Shown here piece by piece: positions 7,200 to 13,944 of a stretch of DNA of 14,957 nt; positions within the stretch are counted from its first letter, which is position 1; each line of letters begins with the position of its first letter. A program made the position numbers and the translations under genes. Below the pieces are notes generated by a model. The model ran no database searches. It saw only the letters and a program-made list of their open reading frames with translations, and was not told the origin of the DNA. Location of the stretch: the NCBI GenBank assembly GCA_030622265.1, contig JAUXGG010000007.1, positions 1 through 14,957 of the forward strand. The letters are read 5' to 3'. This DNA is from Candidatus Eiseniibacteriota bacterium (lineage in GTDB: Bacteria > Arandabacterota > Arandabacteria > Arandabacterales > Arandabacteraceae).

Positions 7200-7215
7200 G
7201 TCGGTACCTGACCCC
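7191..7215 (-). repeat. Outer 25-bp partial copy of the REP-like repeat beside amrS
   Basis: This direct copy of 7157-7181 has 2 mismatches in 25 bp (AATTCACAAGTCGGTACC against AATTCACAAACCGGTACC, then TGACCCC in both). It overlaps the end of the 43-bp right repeat and stops 3 bp from the amrS stop codon, so the 3' end of the operon transcript would carry two head-to-tail copies. Confidence 0.85.
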
Positions 7216-7218
7216 GCC

Positions 7219-8271
7219 TTAGAGAATTTCCGGTGGGGTCCATACGCCGGCGATGCGCTGGTCACAGTACTTGCAGCGCCCTTCTTCCGGACTGTTGAGG
7301 TTATTGGCGATCACGGAGAAGTGATGTCGTCCGATCACGACCTTGCCGCACTTGGGGCAGTAGGTGTTGGTCCCGGGGTGGCCCGTCACATTTCCTATGT
7401 ACACATACAGGAGACCCACGTCGAAGCCGATCTTGCGGGCACGGTCCAGGGTTTCAACCGGGGTGCAGGGAACATCCGAAAGATCGCGGTGAGGCAAGAA
7501 GCGGGTCAGGTGCCATGGGGTGCGCTTGCCGAGCCTCGTGGCTATCCAGGTGGCCAGGCGCCCAAGCTCGATGTCGCCGTCATTATACCCGGGAATGACA
7601 TTGGTCACCACTTCAACGTGCGCATTCCATCTGCTCTTGGCCCTCAAGGTGTTCTCCAGGATGGGCCCGAAGTCATCAATCCTGGCGACCTTGCGATAGA
7701 AGTCCCGCGAGAATCCCTTGATGTCGACCCTGAAGATATCAAGATGAGGGCCTATACTGTCCAGGGCCCTGGTGGTCATGTAGCCATTGGTCACATAGTT
7801 GGTATACAGCCCCTCCTTCCTGGCGAGCTGGCTGGTCTTGATCGTGTACTCGAGCCACATCGTGGGTTCATTATATGTGAATGAAATGCCCACACAATCC
7901 TGCTCCTTCGCAAGCTCGACCACTTTCCCGGGTTCCAGGTACGTGGTCTTGCCCTCTGGAATCTCGCAGGGCTCCTCATGAGAGATCTCCCAGTTCTGGC
8001 AGCCCGCGCACTTGAGATTGCACCCCAACCCTCCCAGCGAGAACCACCTGGACCCGGGAAGGAAATGGAAAACAGGCTTTGCCTCAATGGGCGCCACCAT
8101 CGAGATGGCGGTCTCACCGTAAGTGGTGGAGTATATCCGTCCATTCCTGTTCTGCCGGGTATGGCAGTAACCATACCCGCCTTCGGCTATGACACAGCGC
8201 CGCTCACAGACGAGGCAGCGTGCGCTCCGATCCTGAAGGGTCTCAAAAAGTGTCGACTCAACTACCGGCAT
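7219..8271 (-). CDS. amrS: AmmeMemoRadiSam system radical-SAM enzyme AmrS
   Basis: This 350-aa protein belongs to the AmrS branch of PflA-like (COG1180) radical-SAM proteins. The 4Fe-4S motif is C84xxxC88xxC91 in LGCNLKCAGCQNWEIS. Around it are the family's typical FTYNEPTMWLEY (about 131-142), TNGY and DIKGF segments. Extra cysteine sets occur at the N-terminus (C19, C22, C26, C36) and the C-terminus (CPKC 305-308, CKYC 333-336), the latter like a rubredoxin-type metal knuckle. The reaction of the family is not established as far as I know; it usually occurs with AmrA and AmrB (Memo/AMMECR1 homologues), neither of which is in this window. It is last in the operon, overlaps the methyltransferase by 14 bp, and has a strong ribosome site (AAGGAG, 6 bases before ATG), so it may be made at a different level from its partner. 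Confidence 0.9.
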   Translation of the reverse strand: MPVVESTLFETLQDRSARCLVCERRCVIAEGGYGYCHTRQNRNGRIYSTTYGETAISMVAPIEAKPVFHFLPGSRWFSLGGLGCNLKCAGCQNWEISHEEPCEIPEGKTTYLEPGKVVELAKEQDCVGISFTYNEPTMWLEYTIKTSQLARKEGLYTNYVTNGYMTTRALDSIGPHLDIFRVDIKGFSRDFYRKVARIDDFGPILENTLRAKSRWNAHVEVVTNVIPGYNDGDIELGRLATWIATRLGKRTPWHLTRFLPHRDLSDVPCTPVETLDRARKIGFDVGLLYVYIGNVTGHPGTNTYCPKCGKVVIGRHHFSVIANNLNSPEEGRCKYCDQRIAGVWTPPEIL

Positions 8272-8836
8272 CCCCTACTCCTTCGAGCACCATCACCTTG
8301 TACAGCCCACCATATAGATCGCTAACTTGCCTGCGCCCCGCAAGTCTTTCCAGAGACTCGAAATCAATATCCCTGGAACCGAAGACGGCGTGACCAAACT
8401 TATTCACGACACCCCTCCAGAGAATCTCCGGCATCAGGGCCGGCTTATCATAATCGACGATCACGACCTTCCGGGACACCCTGAGCGCCTCCCGCACGGC
8501 ATCCATGGGTTCCGCCAGACCCCGCAGGCAATACGAGAAGAAGGATACCTCGATGCTGCCATCACGGAACGGCAGCCGGTGAGCGTCACCCACCACCGCC
8601 AGGAGCCCGGGGACTCTTCTCCGGGCAAACTCAAGCATGGTGACGGATGCGTCCAGCCCGATCGTCAGGCCGGACGTGACGTGGCGGAAGCTCTTGCCCG
8701 AGCCTGCCCCGATCTCGAGAAAGGACTCCACGGCCAGGCCGCCCAGGGCCTTCTTACGCGCCCGTCCGGACCTGGACCCGGAAAAGAAGGAGTCGATGAA
8801 GTCGTAAAGCCTGGGATGACCATAGATCCACTTCAT
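8258..8836 (-). CDS. Class I SAM-dependent methyltransferase, UbiE-like fold, substrate unknown
   Basis: This 192-aa single-domain methyltransferase has SAM-binding motif I at 39-47 (FLEIGAGSG), the acidic ribose-contact motif at 60-64 (GLDAS), the adenine-site GDAHRLPF at 83-90 and motif IV-like FFSYCL at 99-104. The N-terminal YGHPRLYDFIDSFFSG is shared with UbiE/small-molecule-type methyltransferases of the Methyltransf_11 group, so a small molecule or quinone-like acceptor is more likely than DNA. The substrate cannot be read from sequence. It is joined to the GNAT gene by an ATGA overlap and to amrS by a 14-bp overlap, so the three are probably co-translated. A GGAG stands 9-10 bases before the start. 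Confidence 0.85.
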   Translation of the reverse strand: MKWIYGHPRLYDFIDSFFSGSRSGRARKKALGGLAVESFLEIGAGSGKSFRHVTSGLTIGLDASVTMLEFARRRVPGLLAVVGDAHRLPFRDGSIEVSFFSYCLRGLAEPMDAVREALRVSRKVVIVDYDKPALMPEILWRGVVNKFGHAVFGSRDIDFESLERLAGRRQVSDLYGGLYKVMVLEGVGDAGS

Positions 8837-9720
8837 GGGTGCTTTCTCCGTGAGGTTACCGCGCTTCCACTTATTTCAAGCACCACCTGCCTGAGGCTGT
8901 CCTTTCGTTTGTAACCGGCTTCCTCCACCAGAGCGGCATAGCCTCTCGTGGGAACCGCGACAGAGCAATAGGGGTATCCCATCTGTCTGGCGAGATACTT
9001 GCAGTTCCGGGCCAGCTCCGTAATGGCGGACTTGCTGCCATCTATGAAACCCAGGGTGATGGTCTCATCGTTCTCCTCATAGGGATACACCGCGACACCA
9101 TCCAGCCTTCCCGCCTTCCGCTTGATGAGAACTCTCCGCTGCTTGATGTACTTCTTGAGCAATGCTCGCGTCAGCTCCCTGTAGATCCACCCTTCACCTA
9201 TCAGCCCGGAAGTCAGTTCAAGAAATCTTGAAGCAAGCATGAACTTGAGGATCTCATCGATCTCCGCCAGCCGACCCCACCCGCCCCTGATGATTCCCTT
9301 CCTCGGCTTGCTCCAGTAGTAGCGGCCTCTTGCGATGCTCTCGAAGCCGAACTTCACTCCGACCTTGCGGCTCGCGTCGTTTGTGGCACCGGTGCAGTAG
9401 CGCACGACCCGCGGCTTGATCCGCCTCAAGGTCTTCAGCACTTCGAGGTTTATCTCATTGGCGACTCCCTTGCGACGGTACTTCCGGGTTACCCTGAGTC
9501 CCTCGAGCCAGACTTCTCCGCGGCCGAAATCCGAGATCTTGGCCATGCCGATGGGCACCCCGTCCAGCTCGGCGAGGATAAACCTGCCCCGGGTATCCTT
9601 GATCCACCTATCCCATACTCTTGGAATATAGTCCCCGTATCCGACCCATGTGTTCCGGCAGAATTCGAATACCGCCTTCTTATCACCCGGTCTCGCATCC
9701 CTCAGCCTGAGTCCTTTCAT
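8833..9720 (-). CDS. GNAT-family N-acetyltransferase with C-terminal extension
   Basis: This protein is 295 aa. Residues 1-140 form a GNAT domain: the LRLRDARPGDKKAVFEFC start, the AELDGVPIGMAKI strands, and the acetyl-CoA pyrophosphate loop RRKGVA (82-87) after LEGLRVTRKY. The following NDASRKVGVKFGFE matches the usual GNAT NxxxxxxYxxxGF region, with Val for the common Tyr. Residues about 150-295 are a second half without an acyl-CoA loop, possibly a degenerate second GNAT fold (VAVPTRGYAALVEEAGYKRK). The acceptor is unknown. The gene overlaps both neighbours by 4 bp, glutaredoxin upstream and the methyltransferase downstream, which implies strict co-expression. Confidence 0.85.
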   Translation of the reverse strand: MKGLRLRDARPGDKKAVFEFCRNTWVGYGDYIPRVWDRWIKDTRGRFILAELDGVPIGMAKISDFGRGEVWLEGLRVTRKYRRKGVANEINLEVLKTLRRIKPRVVRYCTGATNDASRKVGVKFGFESIARGRYYWSKPRKGIIRGGWGRLAEIDEILKFMLASRFLELTSGLIGEGWIYRELTRALLKKYIKQRRVLIKRKAGRLDGVAVYPYEENDETITLGFIDGSKSAITELARNCKYLARQMGYPYCSVAVPTRGYAALVEEAGYKRKDSLRQVVLEISGSAVTSRRKHP

Positions 9721-9959
9721 GCAGAGTTGCCGGCCTTGAGCAGATCTTCCAGTCTCTCCTTATTGAAGCCGATCACGAGTTCACCGTTAAAGGTTATGAC
9801 CGGCACGCCTATCTGGCCTGATTTCTGAATCATCTCATCCCTGGACGCGGCGTCCTGGGTGACGTCGAGATCCTGGTACTTCACGCCCTGCTCGTCAAGA
9901 TAGGTCTTGGCCATCTTGCAGTATGGACACGTCGGTGTCGAATAGACCTTGATCTCCAC
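9717..9959 (-). CDS. Small glutaredoxin-family thiol-disulfide protein (NrdH/Grx-like)
   Basis: This is an 80-aa single-domain glutaredoxin. The redox motif is C11-P-Y-C14 in YSTPTCPYCKMAK, the cis-proline loop is GVPVIT (51-56), and the C-terminal GFNKERLEDLL corresponds to the glutathione/substrate-binding end. The YQDLDVTQD stretch is typical of the short NrdH/Uxx-star-like bacterial proteins. It probably reduces disulfides of cytosolic partners; the partner here is unknown. The GTG start lies 1 bp after the rsmI stop, behind a strong AAAGGGGGA ribosome site embedded in the rsmI 3' end. The end overlaps the GNAT start by 4 bp. Confidence 0.92.
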   Translation of the reverse strand: MEIKVYSTPTCPYCKMAKTYLDEQGVKYQDLDVTQDAASRDEMIQKSGQIGVPVITFNGELVIGFNKERLEDLLKAGNSA

Positions 9960-9960
9960 T

Positions 9961-10833
9961 TCAGTCCCCCTTTCGTCTCCTCCCGGTGCTCTTTACCAGG
10001 ATGTCATAGACCCGGCCGGTCTTAAGACCATACCTGGCGGCGAGGGCCTTGGCGATGTCCCGCTTCTTCCGTCCCTCGGCCTCGAGTCGGCCCGCGTCTT
10101 TCAGGATCTGTTCGCTGGAGATCTCCTCGCCGGTCACCGGGCCCCCGGCGGGAGCCCCCTCACACATAATTACAAACTCACCCCTCGGCGGGTTGGCCTC
10201 AAGTTTCTCTATAAAATGTGAAATCTTTGCTTTTTCGATCTGCTCATACATCTTTGTGATCTCGCGCGCCACCAGACACTCCCTGTCTCCAAGAACGTCC
10301 CGCATGTCTTTCAGACACTCCAGCAGGCGGTGCGGCGCCTCGAAGAGGACCAGCTGCAACCCGGTGCGGGCAAGTTCCTCAAGCCTCTTCCTTCGTTTCG
10401 ATCCCCTGCGGGGAAGAAACCCTTCGAAGATGAACTGCGGCTCCTCCATCGCGGACACCGAAACCGCGGCGATCGCGGCGCTGGCACCCGGAATGGGAGT
10501 GACCCTGAAACCCCGCTTCATCACTTCGCGAACCAGGTCTCTTCCGGGATCCGACATGCCGGGCGTTCCGGCCTCCGACACGAGCGCGAGGCTCTTGCCT
10601 GATTCGAGCAACCGTAAGAGCCCGGGGACTGCGCGCCTCGAATTCGATTCCCGGTAACTTGTAACCGTGGTTTTGATGCCGTAGTGTTTCAACAGGTTTC
10701 TGGTCTTGCCGACGTTTTCAGAGGCGATCAGGTCAACGTCTTTAAGAACTTCGAGTGCACGGAGGGTGATGTCCTCGAGGTTACCTATAGGAGTAGCAAC
10801 TACGAACAACGAGTTAGTGTGCCGATGAGACAT
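9961..10833 (-). CDS. rsmI: 16S rRNA (cytidine-1402 2'-O)-methyltransferase RsmI
   Basis: This 290-aa protein is in the tetrapyrrole-methylase-fold family. Known RsmI methylates the ribose of C1402 in 16S rRNA near the ribosomal P site. The markers are LFVVATPIGNLEDIT (9-23), SEAGTPGMSDPG (86-97), PIPGASAAIAA (113-123), the FEGFLPRRG loop (136-144) and the C-terminal helix-turn-helix-like RsmI tail (DIAKALAARYGLKTGRVYDI). The usual AEDTR motif is SENVG at the same position (38-42), a departure at a normally conserved site. The overall length and tail are standard, so the function is probably kept. The ATG lies 14 bp after the small UVR-motif gene. Confidence 0.93.
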   Translation of the reverse strand: MSHRHTNSLFVVATPIGNLEDITLRALEVLKDVDLIASENVGKTRNLLKHYGIKTTVTSYRESNSRRAVPGLLRLLESGKSLALVSEAGTPGMSDPGRDLVREVMKRGFRVTPIPGASAAIAAVSVSAMEEPQFIFEGFLPRRGSKRRKRLEELARTGLQLVLFEAPHRLLECLKDMRDVLGDRECLVAREITKMYEQIEKAKISHFIEKLEANPPRGEFVIMCEGAPAGGPVTGEEISSEQILKDAGRLEAEGRKKRDIAKALAARYGLKTGRVYDILVKSTGRRRKGD

Positions 10834-10847
10834 TGGATACGGCGTGT

Positions 10848-11051
10848 CTACCCGCTGTGCTTACTAAGCATCAGATGCTCAAGAAGCCGTTCCTGTTCTT
10901 CAGCGAGCTCCTTCGCAACGACGAAGTCTCCCTTTTCCAGAGCCGCCTGCATCTTCTTATCGATTCCTTCAATCTTGCGGGTAAGTGTTCTGTCGGGTCT
11001 GGTGTCGGACTTCCTCTGTCGCGCCTTCCCTATTTCTCTAGCGTTAGCCAT
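10848..11051 (-). CDS. Small basic protein with a UVR (UvrB/UvrC-type) motif
   Basis: This 67-aa protein has a very basic N-terminus (MANAREIGKARQRKSDTRPD). It is followed by a predicted helical hairpin at 27-60 (IEGIDKKMQAALEKGDFVVA to ERLLEHL) that fits the UVR pattern: amphipathic helix, A-A-L-E-K-G-D-F turn, then A-K-E-L. In UvrB and UvrC this motif pairs the two proteins; in other proteins it is a protein-protein contact element. It sits 23 bp after recJ and 14 bp before rsmI in the same direction, with a GGAAGGGGG purine run about 16 bases upstream, so it is likely a true gene of the operon. A partner role to a nuclease or repair protein is inference. Confidence 0.7.
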   Translation of the reverse strand: MANAREIGKARQRKSDTRPDRTLTRKIEGIDKKMQAALEKGDFVVAKELAEEQERLLEHLMLSKHSG

Positions 11052-11074
11052 GCCGCTTAAATGTCGCCCCCTTC

Positions 11075-12739
11075 CTACTTCGCTTTTTTCCAGTCAATGA
11101 CCTCTACGGCTTTGATGCTCCCGTCGCTGAAAGGACTCACGACCATGCTCACCCCTTCGCCGGCATCCCAGCCATCTTCAGACTCCAACTTCTCTCCCGT
11201 CAATGTCACCTCGCCAATCCTCCAGGTCCCTTCAACATCTTTAATCACACCTGGGCGCAAAGATTCAAGCAGAAAAACCGGGCGGCGGTTTTCCTGTCCG
11301 AACGGTTCCAACACCAGGAGTGACTTGATGCCATCGATGGTGAGTTCCCCCACATCCAGTTTGTCGTCTATCTTCACCTTCTTCTGGATTACCTCAGGAT
11401 CCACCTTTTCGTCAAGATAAAGTGTGAAGCTCTTCATGAATTCTTCGACCTTCTCTTGCTTGATCGAGAAGCCGGCGGCCTGCTTGTGCCCGCCGAAACT
11501 CATGAAAAAATCCTTGTGCGCGCGAAGGCCTTCAACCAGATCGAATCCCTTGGGAGATCTTGCTTCACCCCCGCCGGTCTCGCCCCGCATGGAGATGATG
11601 ATCACCGGCTTGTGCAGCGTGTCGGTAAGCCGTGCGGCGCAGTAACCAGCCGTCTTTCCCGGCAGGTGGTCCACCCGCATCACCAGGCCCTTGGGCGAGG
11701 TGGAATCGATCTCTTTCAGCCTCCCCATAACACGGCCCAGCGATTTGCGGGCCATTTCGCGCCTCTTCTCCGATTCCATCACCAGTTGCGAGAACACCTC
11801 TTCCGCATCGTCCGGCTCGGTGGAAAGCAGGAGCTCGCACCCCAGGTTTCCACCCTCACGGGAGCGCGATGCCCCAACCATGTGGACCATCTTGAGAAGC
11901 ACTTCACTCATTGTGGATTCATCATCCACCCAGATGTGTGATCTCAATGTAGAGAAAGGTACCAGCTTCTTGCTTACGATCTCCCGCACTCCGTGATAGA
12001 CGATTATCCTGTTCTCGCCCAGCAAGGGCACCCGGTCGGCATAACTGCCCAGGGCCGCCATCCCGAGCATTCCCTCCAGCGTGGGAGGTGTCCCTATCTT
12101 GCGGTACCCTTCGGCGAAAGCTTCCATGAACCTGTGGGCGATACCGCAGCCGGCGAGATCCCTGAAACCGTACTTGGAGTCATGCCGCTTGACATTCACG
12201 ACCGCGACCGCGGGCGGCAGCTCATCCGGCGGTTCGTGATGGTCGGTTATGATGGTGTCGATGCCCACGGAGGAAGCATAAGCGACCTCATCCTTGTTGC
12301 TCACACCGCAGTCGACGGTTATGACCAGCGACACGCCCGACATCTTGAACTTGTCTATGATCTCAGGCGAAAGCCCGATACCCTCTGTCGGCGAGTCGGG
12401 GATATAGTAGGATACGTCGGCGCCGATCTCACGCAAGCCCCCGAACACGATCGTGACCGATGTGATCCCATCGACATCATCGTGGCCAATCACCATGATG
12501 TGCTCATCGTGAGCCACCGCATCATTGAGTCTCTTGAGGGCGGGTTCGATGTCGGGAATGAGAGCGAGATCGCCGAGATCATCCAGGTCCGGTTCTATGA
12601 ATTGGCGGGCCTTGTCCTCGTCGGTTATTCCCCTGGCGACAAGGACGCTCGCAGTGAGGCGAGACACGCCGAGGCCGTACATAAGCCTCTTGACCAAGGA
12701 TTTATCTATGGGAGTTAACTCCCAGCTGGTTCTTGCCAT
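11075..12739 (-). CDS. recJ: Single-stranded-DNA-specific 5'-3' exonuclease RecJ
   Basis: This 554-aa RecJ of the DHH family would degrade single-stranded DNA from the 5' end in recombination and repair. Motifs in order: IGHDDVDGITS (84-94), VDCG (D143), TDHHEP (D166, H167, H168), the GSYADRVPL motif (D235), the DHHA1 signature GGHKQAAGFS (416-425) after RSPKGFDLVEGL, and an OB-fold region with LEPFGQENRRPVF (477-489). The length is usual for a compact RecJ. Motif I has His at 86 where bacterial RecJ normally has Asp (DYDADG-type); many other DHH proteins have His here, so metal binding is probably retained. The gene starts 13 bp after the aldolase stop with little ribosome site, suggesting coupling to upstream translation. 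Confidence 0.94.
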   Translation of the reverse strand: MARTSWELTPIDKSLVKRLMYGLGVSRLTASVLVARGITDEDKARQFIEPDLDDLGDLALIPDIEPALKRLNDAVAHDEHIMVIGHDDVDGITSVTIVFGGLREIGADVSYYIPDSPTEGIGLSPEIIDKFKMSGVSLVITVDCGVSNKDEVAYASSVGIDTIITDHHEPPDELPPAVAVVNVKRHDSKYGFRDLAGCGIAHRFMEAFAEGYRKIGTPPTLEGMLGMAALGSYADRVPLLGENRIIVYHGVREIVSKKLVPFSTLRSHIWVDDESTMSEVLLKMVHMVGASRSREGGNLGCELLLSTEPDDAEEVFSQLVMESEKRREMARKSLGRVMGRLKEIDSTSPKGLVMRVDHLPGKTAGYCAARLTDTLHKPVIIISMRGETGGGEARSPKGFDLVEGLRAHKDFFMSFGGHKQAAGFSIKQEKVEEFMKSFTLYLDEKVDPEVIQKKVKIDDKLDVGELTIDGIKSLLVLEPFGQENRRPVFLLESLRPGVIKDVEGTWRIGEVTLTGEKLESEDGWDAGEGVSMVVSPFSDGSIKAVEVIDWKKAK

Positions 12740-12752
12740 AACTTAAGTCTGC

Positions 12753-13796
12753 TCAGTTGTAAGCGAAAACTCTATCAAACGCGGAGATCGCTTTTTCGAT
12801 ATCCTCATCGTCAATATCGAGATGCGTCACCGCCCTAACTGTCGTTCGGCCGAAAGGTATCACAAGAACTCCCTTTCTCTCAAGCATATTCGTACACTCC
12901 TCCACAGAGAGTCCGCTTCCTGCAACATCGATCACCACGATATTGGTTTGCACGCTCTCAAGATCGATCTTGAGTCCCTCGATGCCAGACACTTTCTCGG
13001 CCAGGCGCCTCGCCCTCCGGTGATCCTCCGCCAGGCGATCTATATTATGCTCGAGCGCGAAGATTCCTGCTGAGGCGATGATGCCGACCTGTCTCATTCC
13101 GCCGCCCAAGAGCTTGCGGTACCTGCGCGCTTTCTTTATGAACGCCGCGTCGCCGGCTAAGATCGATCCGATCGGAGCACCGAGCCCCTTGGAGAGACAA
13201 AACATCACCGAGTCACAGAGCGTGCAGTAATCGGCTGCGGCTATCCCTGCCTCGGCGGCGGCGTTGAAGATCCTCGCGCCATCGAGGTGGACTTTAAGTC
13301 CCCGGTCTCTTGCCAGATCCTGTATGGCCTTGATCGAGGCCGGCGGGTGAACGACCCCGCCCTTGCGGTTGTGCGTGTTCTCAAGACAGATGAGTCTGGT
13401 CACGGGCTCATGTTCGTCATCCGGCCTGATCGCAAGCTGGACATCCTCCACCGAGAGCATCCCGCGTTCGGTCTTTACCGGAGCAAGCTGCACACCGGCG
13501 AGCACGGCGGGACCTGCCGTCTCGTAATTGTAGATGTGGGAGTCGAACTCGACTATGGCCTCATCACCGCGCCCGGTATGGCAGAGTATGGCGATCTCGT
13601 TACCCATGGTACCGCTGGGAACAAAGATCGAGGCTTCCATCCCGGTCAGCCCGGCCGCAAGACTCTCGAGTCTCTTTACCGTGGGATCGCCCAGGAAGAC
13701 GTCGTCACCGACAATGGCTTCCGCGATCGCCTTCCTCATCCCGGGGGATGGTCGGGTTACGGTATCGCTTCTTAAGTCGACCGGATCGTGCGGCAC
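12753..13796 (-). CDS. ltaE: Low-specificity L-threonine aldolase-like PLP enzyme
   Basis: Counted from the GTG at 13796, this is 347 aa, the usual size for the threonine aldolase/GntG group of fold-type I PLP enzymes, which cleave L-threonine or related beta-hydroxy amino acids to glycine and an aldehyde. It shows DLRSDTVTRP (7-16), the cofactor-stacking FVPSGTMGN, HLDGARIFN (the Asp that binds the PLP nitrogen), the Schiff-base lysine in FCLSKGLGAPIG (K203) and GGGMRQVG. A longer frame reaches an ATG at 13886, but that codon overlaps the -35 element and the first 30 extra residues lack family similarity. The GTG has AAAGGG 6 bases upstream, so I take it as the start. It is the first gene of the operon. 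Confidence 0.9.
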   Translation of the reverse strand: MPHDPVDLRSDTVTRPSPGMRKAIAEAIVGDDVFLGDPTVKRLESLAAGLTGMEASIFVPSGTMGNEIAILCHTGRGDEAIVEFDSHIYNYETAGPAVLAGVQLAPVKTERGMLSVEDVQLAIRPDDEHEPVTRLICLENTHNRKGGVVHPPASIKAIQDLARDRGLKVHLDGARIFNAAAEAGIAAADYCTLCDSVMFCLSKGLGAPIGSILAGDAAFIKKARRYRKLLGGGMRQVGIIASAGIFALEHNIDRLAEDHRRARRLAEKVSGIEGLKIDLESVQTNIVVIDVAGSGLSVEECTNMLERKGVLVIPFGRTTVRAVTHLDIDDEDIEKAISAFDRVFAYN

Positions 13797-13812
13797 GGTA
13801 TGCCCTTTCGCT

Positions 13813-13854
13813 GGTAACCGGGAATTACTGATAACCGGTATCACCGGTAACCGG
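13813..13854 (-). promoter_or_regulatory. Three operator-like GRTAACCGG repeats in the operon leader
   Basis: The 9-mer GRTAACCGG occurs on the plus strand at 13813-13821, 13830-13838 and 13846-13854, with start-to-start spacing of 17 and 16 bp. The third copy is part of the near-palindrome ccggtaaccgg, and the middle copy lies in the near-palindrome gataaccggtatc. The repeats fall between the predicted transcription start (about 13856) and the ribosome site, so they could be a repressor operator or an RNA hairpin element. Confidence 0.55.
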
Positions 13855-13862
13855 GTAAAGGT

Positions 13863-13891
13863 AGTATACAAACGGACATGCGGCATGTCAA
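13863..13891 (-). promoter_or_regulatory. Sigma70-type promoter of the ltaE-recJ-amrS operon
   Basis: On the minus strand a perfect -35 TTGACA (13891-13886) is followed after exactly 17 bp by TATACT (13868-13863), 5/6 of the -10 consensus. Transcription would begin near 13856, giving a leader of about 60 bases to the GTG at 13796. It is the best promoter in the window and shows that the long frame starting at 13886 is not the real start. Confidence 0.8.
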
Positions 13892-13944
13892 TGTGCGCGG
13901 TTGATTACTGGCTATCGGATCACGGATGGCTGGCCGCGCCTGGC

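Larger units (their letters stand above)
6174..7215 (+). mobile_element. REP-transposase unit flanked by near-identical inverted repeats
   Basis: A single Y1/HUH transposase gene is enclosed by 43-bp inverted repeats (6174-6216 and 7157-7199; 42 of 43 bases match). A further 25-bp partial copy lies at 7191-7215. Each flank can fold into a hairpin, as expected for DNA recognised by single-strand HUH transposases of the REP-associated group. The unit is on the opposite strand to all neighbours and lies exactly between the amrS stop and the promoter of the lamin-tail gene, so no gene is disrupted. No target-site duplication was recognised, consistent with the HUH mechanism. The outer limits are approximate. 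Confidence 0.75.

Noticed and set aside
10049..10657. Plus-strand 202-aa frame opposite rsmI
   Set aside because: It is Ser/Arg-rich without domains, and rsmI on the other strand is unmistakable.
11993..12718. Plus-strand 241-aa frame opposite recJ
   Set aside because: It is a shadow of recJ, whose DHH motifs lie on the minus strand in the same bases.
13812..13860. CRISPR-like or origin iteron array
   Set aside because: There are only three 9-bp copies with 7-8 bp between them and no AT-rich region or cas/rep gene; an operator is the simpler reading.
13892..13944. Intrinsic terminator between the RlmN-like gene and the ltaE promoter
   Set aside because: Only short, interrupted GC pairings are present and no T-run follows on the minus strand.
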